NCBI RefSeq assembly: GCF_002078875.1
Contig: NC_034410.1
Location: 96,525,292-96,589,291 of the forward strand
DNA from: Numida meleagris
Taxonomy: Eukaryota > Chordata > Aves > Galliformes > Numididae
Direction of reading: 5' to 3'
DNA: 64,000 bases
Shown here: piece by piece, positions 38,382 through 51,455 of the stretch
Layout: each line of letters starts with the position of its first letter
How positions within the stretch are numbered: position 1 is the stretch's first letter
The notes under the pieces: generated by a model
Seen by the model: the letters and a program-made list of their open reading frames with translations, nothing else
Databases searched by the model: none
What the model was told of the DNA's origin: nothing
Position numbers and translations under genes: made by a program

Positions 38382-39641
38382 TCTCTTTGGTGTCACGCTG
38401 CAAATCAAGTTGATTTCATCTGAATTTTAAAGAAAAGGAAAAGCACAATATTCTCTTAAGAGCTAAGCCTTTTATAGTTAGGTAGCGATCATTTTTCACT
38501 GAAGGAGTCCTGGAAGCTACGGCCTTTGGAATCCATGCTGCCTTTCAAATTAAGGATGAACAGTGAAGAAGGTTGGATGATTTGCTGTTTTTAATGTGCC
38601 ACTCCTCTACAATCTGGGGACTGCATTGTAATTTAATCAGCAAAAAGTTTGCATCCTTGTCTGGCTAATTTCATTTTCCAGACAGTAATTACCCTCAAAG
38701 AGAAAAGAAAGGAGTGAACCCGCAAATGACTCCAGAGGACCTTCCTAACCTTTTCTGGAGTCATATAGATTGGATTGTGCAATATGCTGTTGTACGTCAC
38801 TGACTTTCAAGCTACAAGTAATGAGACGGTGACTAGCCTTCAGGACACCCAAGACCCAGGGCCACAGTGGGAACTGAAGACATTCTAGCCATACCCGTTT
38901 GTAGAAAAGCAGAGGTTTTGATGTACAAAGGACACCGTGGACAAACCTCTGCTAGCAAAAAGGATACAAGTTACAATCTCTTTAAATGCCTTATTTTATT
39001 TGTACAGTCACAGAAAACATTTCCACCAAACATCAATGACTCAGGAAAAAAAAAAACAGCAACTGAAACTTGACATTTTGTCGAGGGTAACTAATGGCTA
39101 GAATAATTATGGTGAAATATTGGGATGTTCTGCTAGGCCATTTTCTTCAGAGTTACTGCTTTCCGTTAGATGAGAAAAGAAAGTGAATTCAATGACCTAA
39201 GGAGCTACTTCATTTCTTATAATCCTTTAAAAACTGAATAGCGTGTGCTTCTCTCTGCTCCCCGTGACATGCTTTTTCCCATTTCGATGACTTAAGGCAA
39301 CCATTGTTTTGCTGTTAGCCGATACTCTTCTTCCAGTGTTTCAGGTATAGAAAAATGTTTACATATTCCAAGTCACATTTTTACATCTGAGACGGGTTGT
39401 TTTTTTTTAAGTTCCCAAATATAGACATGCATATGAGCTTGAAAAGTGGCCTTTTTTTCTTAAATTACTATTATTAGTGACACAGATGGCTCATTAGAGA
39501 TCATTGTAGCATGAAAATTTACATTTGCAATGTAGATTTCATTCCATGTTAAAAAAAAATTATCGAGAAAAACAAAATCATTGAGTGGGTAAGGTATATT
39601 AAAAGGGCATACTGTGTAGTTTTGATTCAGTAATGACTTAA

Positions 39642-39647
39642 AATAAA
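39642..39647 (+). promoter_or_regulatory. PIEZO2: AATAAA poly(A) signal, candidate proximal site 1
   Basis: The hexamer is followed about 25-30 nt later by a U-rich stretch (tattttttcctctgcc), suitable as a downstream element. Confidence 0.5.
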
Positions 39648-39738
39648 GCACATGTTGCAAAGTCATTTTAGAAGTATTTTTTCCTCTGCCTTTTTACATG
39701 AAATGGGAAAAGTCTGACATTCTTCTAACTCTGTGACA

Positions 39739-39744
39739 AATAAA
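39739..39744 (+). promoter_or_regulatory. PIEZO2: AATAAA poly(A) signal, candidate site 2
   Basis: The hexamer is followed by 'tctctttcttgtagtt', a weak U/GU-rich element. Confidence 0.45.
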
Positions 39745-39996
39745 TCTCTTTCTTGTAGTTAGCTGGTATTTATTATATGAATAATTAGTTAATCACCGGA
39801 AGGAAAATAATACAACATAATTTGCTGGCACATTTTACTGCAGAAGTTCATAAAACAGCACAGTTGAATGAAGTTGCAACATACTCTGCTCAGTGCTTCC
39901 ATGACAAATGCTGTCACATCCATTCTATACTGTGAAAACTAACATTTTGGGCACCACGAAGTGCACAAAATACAAGTCGCTTCATCATATTGTAAC

Positions 39997-40002
39997 AATA
40001 AA
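39997..40002 (+). promoter_or_regulatory. PIEZO2: AATAAA poly(A) signal, candidate site 3
   Basis: The hexamer is directly visible, but the following sequence is not clearly G/U-rich, so this is the weakest candidate of the four. Confidence 0.3.
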
Positions 40003-40446
40003 ATCATTTGGTGACTGGAACTCACTGGAAGACAACCTGATTTCCTCTAAGTGTAATGGAAAGCTGGCAGCATTCCCTGGTGGAGAGTTTTGCTCCATTT
40101 CTTCCATAGAACCTGTGAATGAAAAACAAAATATACAGGGCAGCCCTGACGTAGGATCTGACAGAGACGCTTTGTGGTCAGATGGATCCTTATCTGTGTG
40201 TTCAGTGATTTTAAGGAGGCAACACTGGAAGAGAGGTGTGAAGGGTGTGATGTGGTTCTAAAAGTACCAGTACCAGCAGCAGAACCATACTGGCCATAGT
40301 TGGACTTGGCTCACTTTCTGGCTCCCTCTCTTTAACAAACAGGCACTTACTTTCTGGTGAGAAAACTCCGCAGAATCAGCTGTACAGTTATTTGAGCTTT
40401 GCAGAAATGTTCTGCCCTTTCTTTCATGGATCGATCAAACTTTGAA

Positions 40447-40452
40447 AATAAA
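40447..40452 (+). promoter_or_regulatory. PIEZO2: AATAAA poly(A) signal, candidate distal site
   Basis: The hexamer is followed immediately by 'gtgttcttctgttgtgggtt' and then a long T/G tract, making it the best-supported distal cleavage region. Confidence 0.6.
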
Positions 40453-40468
40453 AGTGTTCTTCTGTTGT

Positions 40469-40510
40469 GGGTTTTTTTTTGTTGTTGTTGTTTTGTTTTG
40501 TTTTTTTTTC
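40469..40510 (+). repeat. T/G-rich low-complexity tract
   Basis: Runs of T alternate with GTT and GTTTT units, just beyond the distal poly(A) signal. Confidence 0.9.
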
Positions 40511-40646
40511 AAAACAACATATAGTCAAATTGGCAACCCATGGACTGGATTAGGGACAGCAACAGGTGGAAACTGTACTGCTGATCTCCATCCAACCATC
40601 CAGCTAAAGTTGAACTGGCAGCTACTTTCTAATGGCTTCCTTTAGG

Positions 40647-41515
40647 AAATCAGTACTGGGGCCAGTACCATTTAATGTCTTTATTAACAGTCTGGAGGAC
40701 GACACAGAGCACACTCTCAGTGAGATTGTGGACCATGCCAAATCTGGAGCTGGTTATAATGTACATGTGTCAGCCGCCCTTCTGGGGAAAGAGGAGGGAA
40801 GTTGATAGAGTGGAGGGCACAACTGCTTTTCAAAGGGACCTCAGGATGCTGGAGGCATGAGCTGCTGTGTGCTTCATGAAGTCCAGATAAGGCAAAGCAA
40901 AGCTCTGCATCTGCTATCGACTCACCCCATGCAGTTCAGACCAGCTAGTAAGTTTCAAACAGCTTTGAAATTGAAGGACACAGCAGGGAGGAGGAGGGTG
41001 AAGGGGACTGTTGCATGTATAGCAGCAGTGTACCCCCGAAGGAAAGAAAGCCAGCAGCACAGTGAGCTGTTTCACAAGAGCACAGCTGCAAGTCAGGGGA
41101 GTTTATTAGTCCCCTCCATTCAGCACTTACGAGACCACATCTGGAGAACTGCATCCAGGTTTGGGGTCACCAGTGAGAGAAAGACACTGTCATACTGGCA
41201 TGAGTCTGGCAGAGGGCTGAAGGACAGAACATGTGAGGAGAGACTGAGGGAGCTGGGCTTGTTCGGCCTTAAAAAGGGAAGTCCAAGGAGAGAACATACT
41301 GGTGCCTGCAACTACCTGATGGTGAGGCACAGAGGAGGAGCCAGGCTACAGAGCTACACAAGGGTAGATATGCCAAGAGGCAACAGACAGAAATTGCAGC
41401 AAGGGAGTATCTAGATACAAAGAAAATTATTTTCTCTACCATGGAGGTAGTCGAGCACTGGAACAAGTGCCCAGAAAGTTTGTGGGTTCCTCAGCTTCAG
41501 AATTTTTTCCAAACT
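40647..41515 (+). mobile_element. Old CR1 LINE fragment with ORF2 C-terminal remnant, sense
   Basis: The order of landmarks matches avian CR1 ORF2 downstream of the reverse-transcriptase core: 'cagtactggggccagtacca', 'ctttattaacagtctggagg', 'caaagggacctcaggatgct', then 'gagaccacatctggagaact', 'agactgagggagctgggctt' and 'gtcgagcactggaacaagtg'. Frames are interrupted by indels and stops, and the 3' octamer is missing. The 185-codon open frame across it is a shifted remnant, not a gene. Confidence 0.85.
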
Positions 41516-44061
41516 TCCAATCTGAAATAAGTCATTATTTTAGGATTCTGTCAGGGACACCACAGCTTACTGAAGAGAGTGTATTTGCTGCTGGAAGAAC
41601 AACCTCTGAAATGGTAGAATAAAAACTCATTGGATCCACAACAACAGTATTATACTGAAATATCTGCACTGACAGATTGTAAACCCGTGTGTCCAATTTT
41701 GAAAGGCTGAGCCCAGGCAGAGAAAGGTCCTGATTTCTCTTTTTCACCCTTATAATCAAGAAGTTATGTCTCTCAAAATGATAACATAAGCCCTTATTTG
41801 TGCAGATAGACTGAATGGGATTAAATGGCCTTTCAGAAGGTCACCATCTCAGATGGACAGGAACAAATCCTTGTGGTTATTTCCTTAGGTTTTAGGACCC
41901 CTCCCTGTCTTTTTCAATGCAAGAGCAGCTTCTCAGTGGAATAAATCTAGGTGACAAGAGAAGAAACGGCCTTTAAATAATTTTTAAGTTAATGCAAGGC
42001 TGGTGGCCCCGAGAGCACAACGAGCGTGCTAGCACTGAGCATCCCAAAAATCCTGCTCATCTGTGTGACAAGGCAAATCACTCGGCTCCCAGTGTTTAAT
42101 CAAAGAATTCATAGTTATTCCTGACTTGCTAAACTGGTTAATCTCTGGGCAATGCTGAAAAACTGCTGCTGTTTTGTACACATGGCATCATGTAGTAATT
42201 GTACCTCATTGTTGTGCAACCCCCTAAAACCGCATTCTGTGCTATCTTACTGCCCAGAAAGATACAAGACTGTATCTCCATGGAAGCCCAGGGTCACTGT
42301 CAAAAGTCCAAAATCACACTCTCCGCTATAATGTATATCACAGAATAAGGATGAACTCCAGGTACAACACCATGTTACCTGGCCTGAAAAAGAAAAAAAA
42401 AAAAAGGCAAATGGGATTATGCACTAATGCTTTCACTTGTTTTCATTCTGGGTGTTTAGCTCACCATCAGCTGGGCACATAGTGCTCATTGCTGTTGACT
42501 TTAGAGATGAGCAGAAATACAGACGGAATTGGTTTTGACTGTCTCATTCAAAGGAGGAGGAAAAAAAAAGAGACTGAGGAACAAATAGTTAGATGTGAAA
42601 AACTTCAAGGAATGTTTCTATCTACCAATTGCTTTGCTGTAAAAAGTCCAACCAGGCCAAATAAATGATGTATATTACTTACATCTGCTTCAAAGGGGCG
42701 CTTAGAGGACAAAAATTGTCATATTTACATGGCTTGACTCTGCTCCCACTCCTCCTTGTGCCTAATGAGAACAGGATGGCATTTACTGCTGGGCCCCCTG
42801 TCCCTTGTCACCAAACAAGTCTTACATGTGTCAGCACCTAGATCCCCTTCACTGCCTCCTAATCATCTGCACAACTGCACAGCTGCCAGGGGCCTGCTAT
42901 AGAGCAACCAAAGTCAGCGAGCCTGGGCTCTTCCTCCCTGATGGTTTCAGCCCTCTCCATCCTAAAGTGACCTGCCCCACAGGCAGGGTCCTGCTCCTCT
43001 GGTGAGCACAGGGCACCAGTAGAGACCAAGCAAGGGTTGTCCTTGGAAATGGCACCTTCATGAAGAGGCCCCAGTGAAACACTGAGCAAATCTCACAGTG
43101 TAAAAGATACAGCCATGCAAAATGAAATGACTGAAGGTCATTTGTGCGAGCAAGGAGACAAAATGCATTTCAGATGGCTTTTTGAATCATCCCTTTTTGA
43201 TGTTTATCATTTGAGCTATTTCTTTTGTTCTACTCAGCCCGTCTGGTAATTAGCTCATGATGTGTGGATTCAAAACACATACTTAGTACTTGGATGATGA
43301 AGTAACATTTCTCTTGCTTGTTTTGCCTAAACAGGCTCCACAGCCATTCCCCCGGGGCTGTGGGATTTCTGTAGCTACTTCAATTACTTTCAACTTAACT
43401 TAAAAAAAAAAAGAAAAATTGGTGGTCTTGGTCAGTGTCCAAATGACAGGAAGGGCTCTGGTCTCCACCAGGGTTTCTGACAGACGCTGAGTCTTCTGTG
43501 CTGCAGCTTGAGGAAGGTGGATGCTCAGAACGCAGCCATGGCATTTCTCTTTTTCCCTGCTCATCCTTTCCCATACTTGACCTCAGCTGACTGAGTGTGG
43601 GTTCAGATGTCCCCAGATCTCTTCCAAAGGCATGTTCGGACATGCTCCCTGTGCTGCATGTTTACTCAAAATGTCCTGGGCAGAGGCTGCAAGCACCAAG
43701 AAAGATGGACAGCCCAAAGAAAGGGTGCTGCTTTCTGCTGAGCTTTGTGGGAACAACACTGATACAGCCGACCTGATAGCAGCCTGGAGAAGCCACTTCT
43801 ACATCAGCAGTCTAAAGCCTTGTCCTTTTTCCTGTGGCCAGGCTCACTGACACCCATGCACTGATCTCAGTCTCCTGGGTATGAACGTGGGGACTGTGGG
43901 AGTCTGTAAGGAAGCAGAAATCAGGTTCACAGCCACATGAGGAACCTGAACACCCATAAGTCTGTGGGTCTTAATTAGATGCATCCTGAGGGAACTGGCT
44001 GACATAGTCACCAAGCCACTTTCAATGATATTTGAAAAGTCATGGCTGTCAGGTGAAGTCT
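41516..44061. other. Intergenic unique sequence
   Basis: I see no gene, RNA or repeat family here beyond a short A-run near 42388. Open frames on both strands are short and lack known motifs. Confidence 0.6.
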
Positions 44062-44645
44062 CTGGGGTACATCTAAAGAAGCGTGGCCAGCAGGTCAAGG
44101 GAGGTGATCCTGCCCCTCTGCACCGGTGAGACCTCCCCTGGAGTACTGAGTCCAGAGTGGAGTCCTCAGTACAGGAGAGACATGGACCTATTGGAGCGTG
44201 TCCAGAAGAGGGCCACAAAAATGATCCAAGGTATGGAACACCTCTCCTACGAGGACAGGCTGAGAGAGGTGGGGCTGTTCAGCCTGGAGAAGAGAAGGCT
44301 GCAAGGTGACCTTTCAGTATCTAACGGAGGGCTGTAAGAAAGAAAGGGACAGACACTTTAGCAGGAACTGTTGTGATACAACGAGGGGAAATGGTTTCAC
44401 AGCTAGAAGAAGGGAGATTCAGACTGGATGTAAGGAAGAAGTTTTTTATGATCAGTGTGGTGAGGCACTGGAACAGGTCTCCCAGAGAGGTAGTGGATGC
44501 CCCATCCTTGGTGAAGTTCAAGGCCGGGCTGGAAGGGGCTCTGGGCAACCTGATCTGCTGTAGGTGTCCCTGTTCATTGTAGGGGAGTTGGATTAGATGG
44601 CCTTTAAGGGTCCCTTCCAACTCAAACAATTCTATGATTCTATGT
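44062..44645 (+). mobile_element. CR1 LINE fragment with ORF2 tail and intact 3' end, sense
   Basis: This is the best-preserved CR1 in the window. It opens 'aagaagcgtggccagcaggt' and contains the ORF2 C-terminal peptide motif RDMDLLERVQKRATKMIQG and HLSYEDRLREVGLFSLEKRR with few changes. It continues through 'aggcactggaacaggtctcc' and ends 'caattctatgattctatg', the CR1 3' repeat. It is 5'-truncated, as is usual for CR1, and therefore not autonomous. Confidence 0.96.
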
Positions 44646-47600
44646 TTCTAAAGACCAACCCACAAAAGCAAAAGAGATGGCACCTTCCCCGCCAGCTACC
44701 TCTGAGCAATAAGTTGGAGTATTTCCTTGCAGCTCAGCCTAAAACACTGAGGTATTCATCATTCCCAAATAGAAAAGCGCAAGCTATTAGAAAAAGGATG
44801 AAGGGACTGGAGGGAGCAGGCCAGTTCAAGCACTCCAACACTACCAAGATGAAAGGATGTAGAGCTTTTTCTAGGAAAGAGTTTTCTGTCTTGCAGCTCA
44901 GGTGTATTTACTGTAAAAGGAGCAAAGGAATTAGCTTCTCTTAAAGGTCTTCATAGACAATGCATTCATTTTGAAATTTATTCTTGGCCATGTATTGCTC
45001 CCCATCAGAACTATTCAATATCTAAACAGTTGTAAGCACAATAATATAGCACTTCATCTAATAAAGTCCAAAACTACTCCTAACATTGGTATAGGTCACA
45101 TGGGCAAGAAAGGGCAGTTATTTTACCGGCATCTGAGGCCACAGTTCAACACAGTATCTAGAAGAAGAAACCACACACGCACATATTTGGCTGTTCATTT
45201 TTTGGGAGACATTTTCTCAGATCACAACTACAAGTAACAAAAGGTTACACAAAAAGCTCTTGAAAAAGAGTCCACTCTTGGTGTTGACAGGGGCCCCAAG
45301 AACAACTCTCCCTCCTCTACCGGCCTGCAGGCTGCGTGCTTGCTCTGAGGGAAAAGTATCTTAAGGCATCTCCAAGGCAGAACATCCACATGGACAACAA
45401 GACAAAGCATTCAGAAAACAAAACAAAATTCTGACAGTACACATTCTTTTTCCTCCTCAGCCCAAAAAGTTCTAGTAAGACTACAAAAACAAGAGAATAT
45501 ACACACATACAAACACAAACTTTTGCCGAGGAAAAAAGATCAGTTAACACCTTTGCTCAAGCTCCATATATGCTGAGAACAAAGCAGACTGCCAGCTCAG
45601 ACACGCTCTGAGCTGGGCACCTCTCTTGAGTGTCTAGGCATGGAGCACAAGTGCTAAAGGAGGAGGCTTTGGGACAGACCTGAAGCTGTGTACGTGAATA
45701 CCCTCACCCAAACACAGTTCTTAGCCCTGCTAGTTGTAGACATCTGGTGCAGCTTTCCCTCATATTTAATTCGTCCAAGCTAAAGGCAAACACACGGCAA
45801 CGTGCAATTTCACTCATCTCAAATCGTGTTGGCATCGTTTCTTGGATACTATGGCAACAGGTAATATGGAAAAATGACACAAGGGTGACCAGGCAGGAAC
45901 ATGAGGAATTGTTAAAAAAAAAAACATCAGCTTTAATTCTGTGAAAAAATCAAATGTAACAACTGCTGTTTACAGAAATGTGTTTTCTGTTTGAGCTGGC
46001 AACACCTATCTCCCAAAACATTCTTCCTTTGCAATTACACATTCATCTGGAAGGTCCACAAAGCAGAGAGGTTTGCCAGCTCTCAGTGCACTGCATCTTG
46101 CTGCTTACTTTCAGCTGAAGGTTTTTTATTTTTTCCTCATCAGTTTTCCCAACCTGTGCTTATGAAAGCTATCGAGACAGATCAAAATAGATCAAGGGCT
46201 GCTGAGCCCAATCAGCGGCACAATTTGGCCGCGCTTTACCAAGATTCAGACGCCGGGAGTCAGCCTGAGCCAGCACTCTTAGTTTATGACTTTCAAAAGC
46301 CTGTTTCCCATGGCTATAGTTGAATTCCATCAACAGATGTTGATGCCATATTGTTATGTGAGTAGCTCCTACCTTGTATAAGCCTCACAAAAAAATGAAG
46401 AAGAAATTGATGGGATAGCACTAGGGAGGGTGAGATGGGGGGTGGCTCTTTGAGGTGACCAAGGCAGCTGCACATCCACGTAGCTCACTGGGACTCTGCA
46501 TTAACTCTGCAGACCTTATTCATGATCACACGGAGTCCAGCTTTGCTGGGGCACCCAGCATTGCTGACACAAGGGCACCAAGACTGATGGAGAGCAGATC
46601 CTGGTCCAGGTGCACTCTGCTTTCAGACAGGCAGACGCTACTGGAGCCAGGCTGCAGAACAGGGACAGGGGCTCCCCTTCTCCCACCACCTCCGTAGGTG
46701 TGTTTTAATGCTGTCACCTAATGGAGGAAAAATAAACCTTGGCAAATCACTTCTCTTTTCTTGTAATAAAAAACGTGTGCTACATTTAAGTGAGGCTTGG
46801 CAAGAAGTTTTTCATTTGTATAGCTAGATTCCAAGCCACCTGGGGGAAGATTTGAACTTTCATGCAGTTTAAAAAGCCATATATGCTTATGCTGTTGACA
46901 TAACAATTAAGACATTTACTCGCAGGTATTTATAGTCTCATTCAATTTATATGTTTAATGGAACAGTCAGATTGAGAAATTAGACTTACAGAAGTCAAAA
47001 AGTCTGAAGTGTGGATTCCCAAAGCAACTGTAACTTATAACCCACTTCCATATAAAACCAGAAGAGAACTGGTTTAGATGACAAGTGCAGTACAATTCAG
47101 CAATTTCATTTTTTTTGAAAGCCAGCGGAACAGTAACTGAATCCTGAGCTGCAGTGCAAGTACCTGATGGTTGCATTTTCTGGAAGGCACTCTATACCTC
47201 CACCTTTTCTCCAAGCTGTTATCAACCAGAAAACAAACGCAGCTGAACTCCCCCATACATACTACACAAGATCATCCACTCTCTGCTTGGCTACCTCCTG
47301 CAATGGCCACAGTCGTAGATAAACGAATGGAACAAGCAAACAAAAAGGACTAAAGGACACATTCAGCCACTGTAGTCATTCAATAGGCTGTTTTTGCTGA
47401 TACACTATTGCACCTGGTCCTGTATCATGCACACTTCCTGAGAACAGCAACACCAGGAAAAATACCCGTTACAGAAAAGGTGCCTACAAGACCCGACTGT
47501 GCTGCATTGCAAAGCATGGAAGCTGACCCCTTCCAGCAGTAATCACTAACGCGAGTTACCAGACGGTTACTATCAAGACTTAGTGCGATTCACGTTCCAG

Positions 47601-47862
47601 GCCACAGGAAAGGTTGAGTGCTGATCAACATCAAGATCTATAATTGGAGTCCCCCTTTTCCAGTGCTGCCCCTCCACCCGCACATTCCCTTTCTGCTTCT
47701 GGCAGTCCCCACGCTGCTCACCGAGATCCAGCTCATGGGACAAAGCTACATGTCATGGTGTTTCCTGACCTCAGCTCTAGTCTCTGGAAGCAATATTAAG
47801 CAGTGCTTGGGAACAATTATGAAGAGACAGAGAGAGACGTGGAGTGGTTAAAGGGAGAGCTA
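44646..47862. other. Intergenic unique sequence
   Basis: No gene or repeat family is recognised. Two blocks (about 45730-45860 and 46150-46330) look less AT-monotonous and carry several transcription-factor-like motifs; see findings. Confidence 0.55.
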
Positions 47863-47978
47863 ACTACTGTAGAGAAGATGGAGCCAGACTCCTCTGCAAG
47901 ACACACCATGACCAGAAGAAAGGCAGCAGCAACAACTTACAACACTGGGAATTTCCATTAGATGTGAGAATTTGGGTG
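47863..47978 (+). mobile_element. Short CR1 LINE fragment, sense
   Basis: The segment 'actgtagagaagatggagcc', 'agactcctctgcaagacaca' and 'gggaatttccattagatgtg' corresponds to the CR1 region before the conserved 'actggaacag' block. It breaks off at a GTT-rich tract. Confidence 0.7.
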
Positions 47979-48036
47979 GTTTTTTTGTTTGTTTGTTTGG
48001 TTGGTTGTTGTTGTTGCTGTTGTTGTTGTTATTTTC
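47979..48036 (+). repeat. GTTT/GTT/GGTT low-complexity tract
   Basis: This is a run of GTTT, GGTT and GTT units immediately abutting the CR1 fragment. Poly-Asn or poly-Cys/Leu open frames over it are repeat artefacts. Confidence 0.9.
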
Positions 48037-51000
48037 TAACATGTGGCATTTCCAGCCTTCAAGGCAAGCCAGGCTCAGCCAGATGACCCCAAGCAAGGTG
48101 ATGCAGCTGCAACTAGTCCTGCCCAAAGCAGGGGCTGCCCCAAAATGGTACCAACCCAAATGGTCTGGCAGTCTTTGCCTCTGGGTCCCTCTTTGTGCTC
48201 TGCTGGTCCCAAAGTCCAGCATCTTGCAGTGAAGCTATCCTATTTAATTTCTCTCTCCTTGTCTGTATCAGCCTCTGTTCTAAAAGACATCTGCAACACA
48301 CTATCTTCTTGCTCCATCTCCTGGGGAAGTGTTATTTCTTCAGACTGTTCCTGTAGAGAGTACTGGTTGCTTTTAGGATGTAGTTATTACTTCTTAAATC
48401 TGTCCAGGTGCTGATTACAGCTGATAAAATGGTCGAGAGTGGTTTTCAACAGGACTTACAGTGCTGTCAAAAACAACATTTGGGTGAAACTTTATTACTG
48501 ATGAAATTCTTCAGAAGTCGGCAACTAAACCAGATGCTGCAGCCCACTCCTCCAAGGTCTTACAGATATTGCTCTTTTTGACAGTCCTAGCACGCCTCTC
48601 CCTTCCTCTCTGTGCCCTGAGTGCATACTGGCTGTGAGGGAAGCAGGGAAAAAAAGTTATTTTTGGCTTTCCACTTTTTATGGCATTCCTATCCCATAAA
48701 ACTCTTTGGAGCTGTGCACTTCACCCTGGGTCAGAATGAAATAGGTTCAGAAATCGCAGTGAAATTTCAGCTCGATGCTGAACTCCAAATTGGTTTCTCA
48801 GGCAAGATTCCCTCCACAGGAGCTTTCCCGGTGATGGAAGGGCTGAGTTTGGAGCCACACCATGTGCAGGGCAGAAATGTAGATGTGACAGCATGGATGG
48901 GTGAGCAGGGACACGGCAGAGAGGTTGGTAGGACAGGAACAGCTTCCTTCTCGGAGGCCCCTCTGCTCTCCGGTCATTCCTCAGTGAGGGTTTGGCCATG
49001 CATGGCCATGAAACGATCAGCCCCTTCGGACTGGGATAGCCCTTGTCCAAACAATTCAGTGATGCATTAGGCACAGCATTGCTGCAAGAAACATGGCAAC
49101 TCTCTCAGAATAGACACAGAGTTTTACGGAGGAAGTGTAATTGTCTGGCCAGGGTAATTGCACAGCTCATAAAGAATTGCCTTCCCCTTCACATCTTCAG
49201 TATCAGCTGTGCCTGTTAACAAGATTTAAACTCTTTGGAGTCTTTTATGGCGCTGATATTCAATGTACTGCTTAAAAGCTTGACATCTGCTGACTTAAAG
49301 TACATAACAGAGGCACAAGCCCCAGAGCATAATAGGATTTTATGGAACAGGTTCATGACATAATTCTCTGAGATTTTTTCAGTTTCATCTTAAAAATAAA
49401 GTAAAATAAAATAAACGAACAACAACAAATAGTCACTCATTTTAACTGAATTACCACAGAAGCCTCTCCAAACGCCATTCAGCACCTAATCGAGCGTAGG
49501 ATAAATACCATGTGTTCCAGCAGCAGTTGATCTCCAGTCATCAAAGGTTAGATTCCCTTTACAGCTTTGCACCAGAAGGATGAAAAGATTGCACCAGGAA
49601 AGCGGTGCTTTAATTGCATAAGGCAAATACCATAAGGAAAATAATTAGCTTCTAGAAAATGCAAGTTATGTGAGTCATGCAAATGATATGCTTTATCCTT
49701 TCATTCTTCAGTAACATAAGGCAGAAATGACCTGTAAGCTGCTGAACTACAAGTACAGTGACAAGGAAAGGCCTCTGGTTAGGCGAAGCTATCTGGCTTT
49801 GGCTGGGAGACCAAGACATCCTCGCCAGGCTCCCAGAGAATAATGTTTGTAATGGAACATGCAGGAGACCTTAGAGAAAAACAGATGGAAAAGGGGGGAT
49901 GTGGATTGTGTTTATGTCTGTTAACTCTTTTGAAATAATTTTGATTGAAGAATTAAGCCTACTTTAGAGAGGGAAATGTATTATTTATGTATGCATTTCA
50001 ATAAGCAAGGAATAAAATGTTCGTACTTCTTCAGTATCCTGGAGATGGGTAATGTCCCAAAAGAGGAATGAGAAAGCAGCAGAAAAAATGAGATGTTGCT
50101 GAGTGATGTGTTAATTTTTAACTGGATCCCAGAGATTGCAGAGATCATCTATCTAAGCTGGAACCCATCCCCAGGACTTCTTGGACCTTCAAAAAAGGCT
50201 GTAATTTAGAGACAGAAGACCAGACCTCCTTTCAGCCCAACATTTTTCCAGGACTAGCGGAAGCAGTTGCCCATTCTCCTGCCTTTTTTTTTTAACTTTC
50301 AGGCTTACTTCCGGACCCAACAAGTTCATACGGCCCAGTCTCTCTGTGCTCACTGCTGCTTATTTGCAGCTGCCATGCTCTAAGATAAGCCAGATCAATA
50401 AGACTTGCACGAACGTGAAATATTAGAGCTAGTCCTTCCTAAAGCCAGCTGAATAGAACCACCCCAATGCCTACATGAGGCAGATAGCTCTAATGAGCAC
50501 AGAAGGAAAGCGACAGAAGCATTAGCCAGACCTTCTGAAATGCACAGAGCAGTGGGAGTGCCAGACAGACACACATCGGAGGGAAGGTAAAAACAAACAA
50601 ATAAATAAAGGATGGAAGTTTGGCATCAGCTAGGTTCAGACAGTGATGGCACAAGCCAGTTCTTGAAAGCATAGACTTAATGATATGGTTTTTGACATCT
50701 ATACAAGCTTATCTGAAGAAGACACATCGTACAGTCCTGTAACATAATTTCAGTATCAGACCATGAACTCCTACTTTTTGGATCCCTCTCCTCAATCTTG
50801 TACAGCTGTGACCTCACGTTTACATGTTCCAGCAGCTGTTATATTTTCTTTAGCATTCAGCCTTCTTCAGCTTTCACCACGACGACTTCTAATCTGTTTC
50901 AGAGCTGATCTGGCAAAGAAATACATACTGAAAAACTGCATGCAACAGCTCCCTAAAGTCTGCAGGTCTTTTGAGTTTGGAGGACTTCCAGCCCTCTCCC

Positions 51001-51455
51001 AGGGACTCTCCAGTTCACACTCAAAGTTTCAGACAATTGGGCTGACATGAAATACAATTTATTTTCCCAATTCCTCAGAAGTTGGAATGAAAGAGGAAAA
51101 AATGCATATAATTTTAGGTATAAGAATTATCACACAATATAGAGAGATCTGTGGGGAGCTAGTGGAACTTGCATCTGCCAGGGCAGGATGGTAGATCACA
51201 GCTCAACTGTGCCCATAAGCAACTTGCTGACTTCAAGATGTTCCACTCAGCTTCCCATCCCTGACAAAGGGCGTCCAAATCATGTGAGGCTCTTGACTGC
51301 AAACATGCTGAGTTAAAGCCATTGGCAGTAACATGGTTGCAGCTCTGGCTGCTTGCTGGCCTAGGTGCTCAAGTTAGAGGGGTGTCTGCATCCAGCACGC
51401 TGGGCCCAACAGGCAAAGCTAGCTCAAGAAGTACACATGGGAGGAAGATTTAAGG
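48037..51455. other. Intergenic unique sequence
   Basis: This stretch contains no recognisable gene or RNA. A 149-codon + strand frame near 48621 and its - strand shadow have no domain or similarity that I recognise. AT-rich sequence near 49140-49440 has the look of conserved non-coding DNA, but this cannot be judged here. Confidence 0.55.

Larger units (their letters stand above)
38382..40468 (+). other. PIEZO2: PIEZO2 3' untranslated region (inferred extent)
   Basis: Unique AT-rich sequence follows the stop, with no repeat element, up to the last of four AATAAA hexamers. The most distal hexamer is followed within a few bases by a long G/T-rich tract, the expected downstream element. The true end or ends cannot be fixed without transcript data. 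Confidence 0.7.

Noticed and set aside
40857..41414. 185-codon open frame after PIEZO2
   Set aside because: It lies inside a degenerate CR1 element; only part of it matches the ORF2 frame (e.g. ERLRELGLFGLKKG).
43844..44218. 124-codon - strand frame
   Set aside because: It is partly the antisense of the CR1 ORF2 tail.
47860..48222. - strand frame with an Asn run
   Set aside because: The Asn run is the complement of the GTT repeat, and the frame also covers a CR1 fragment.
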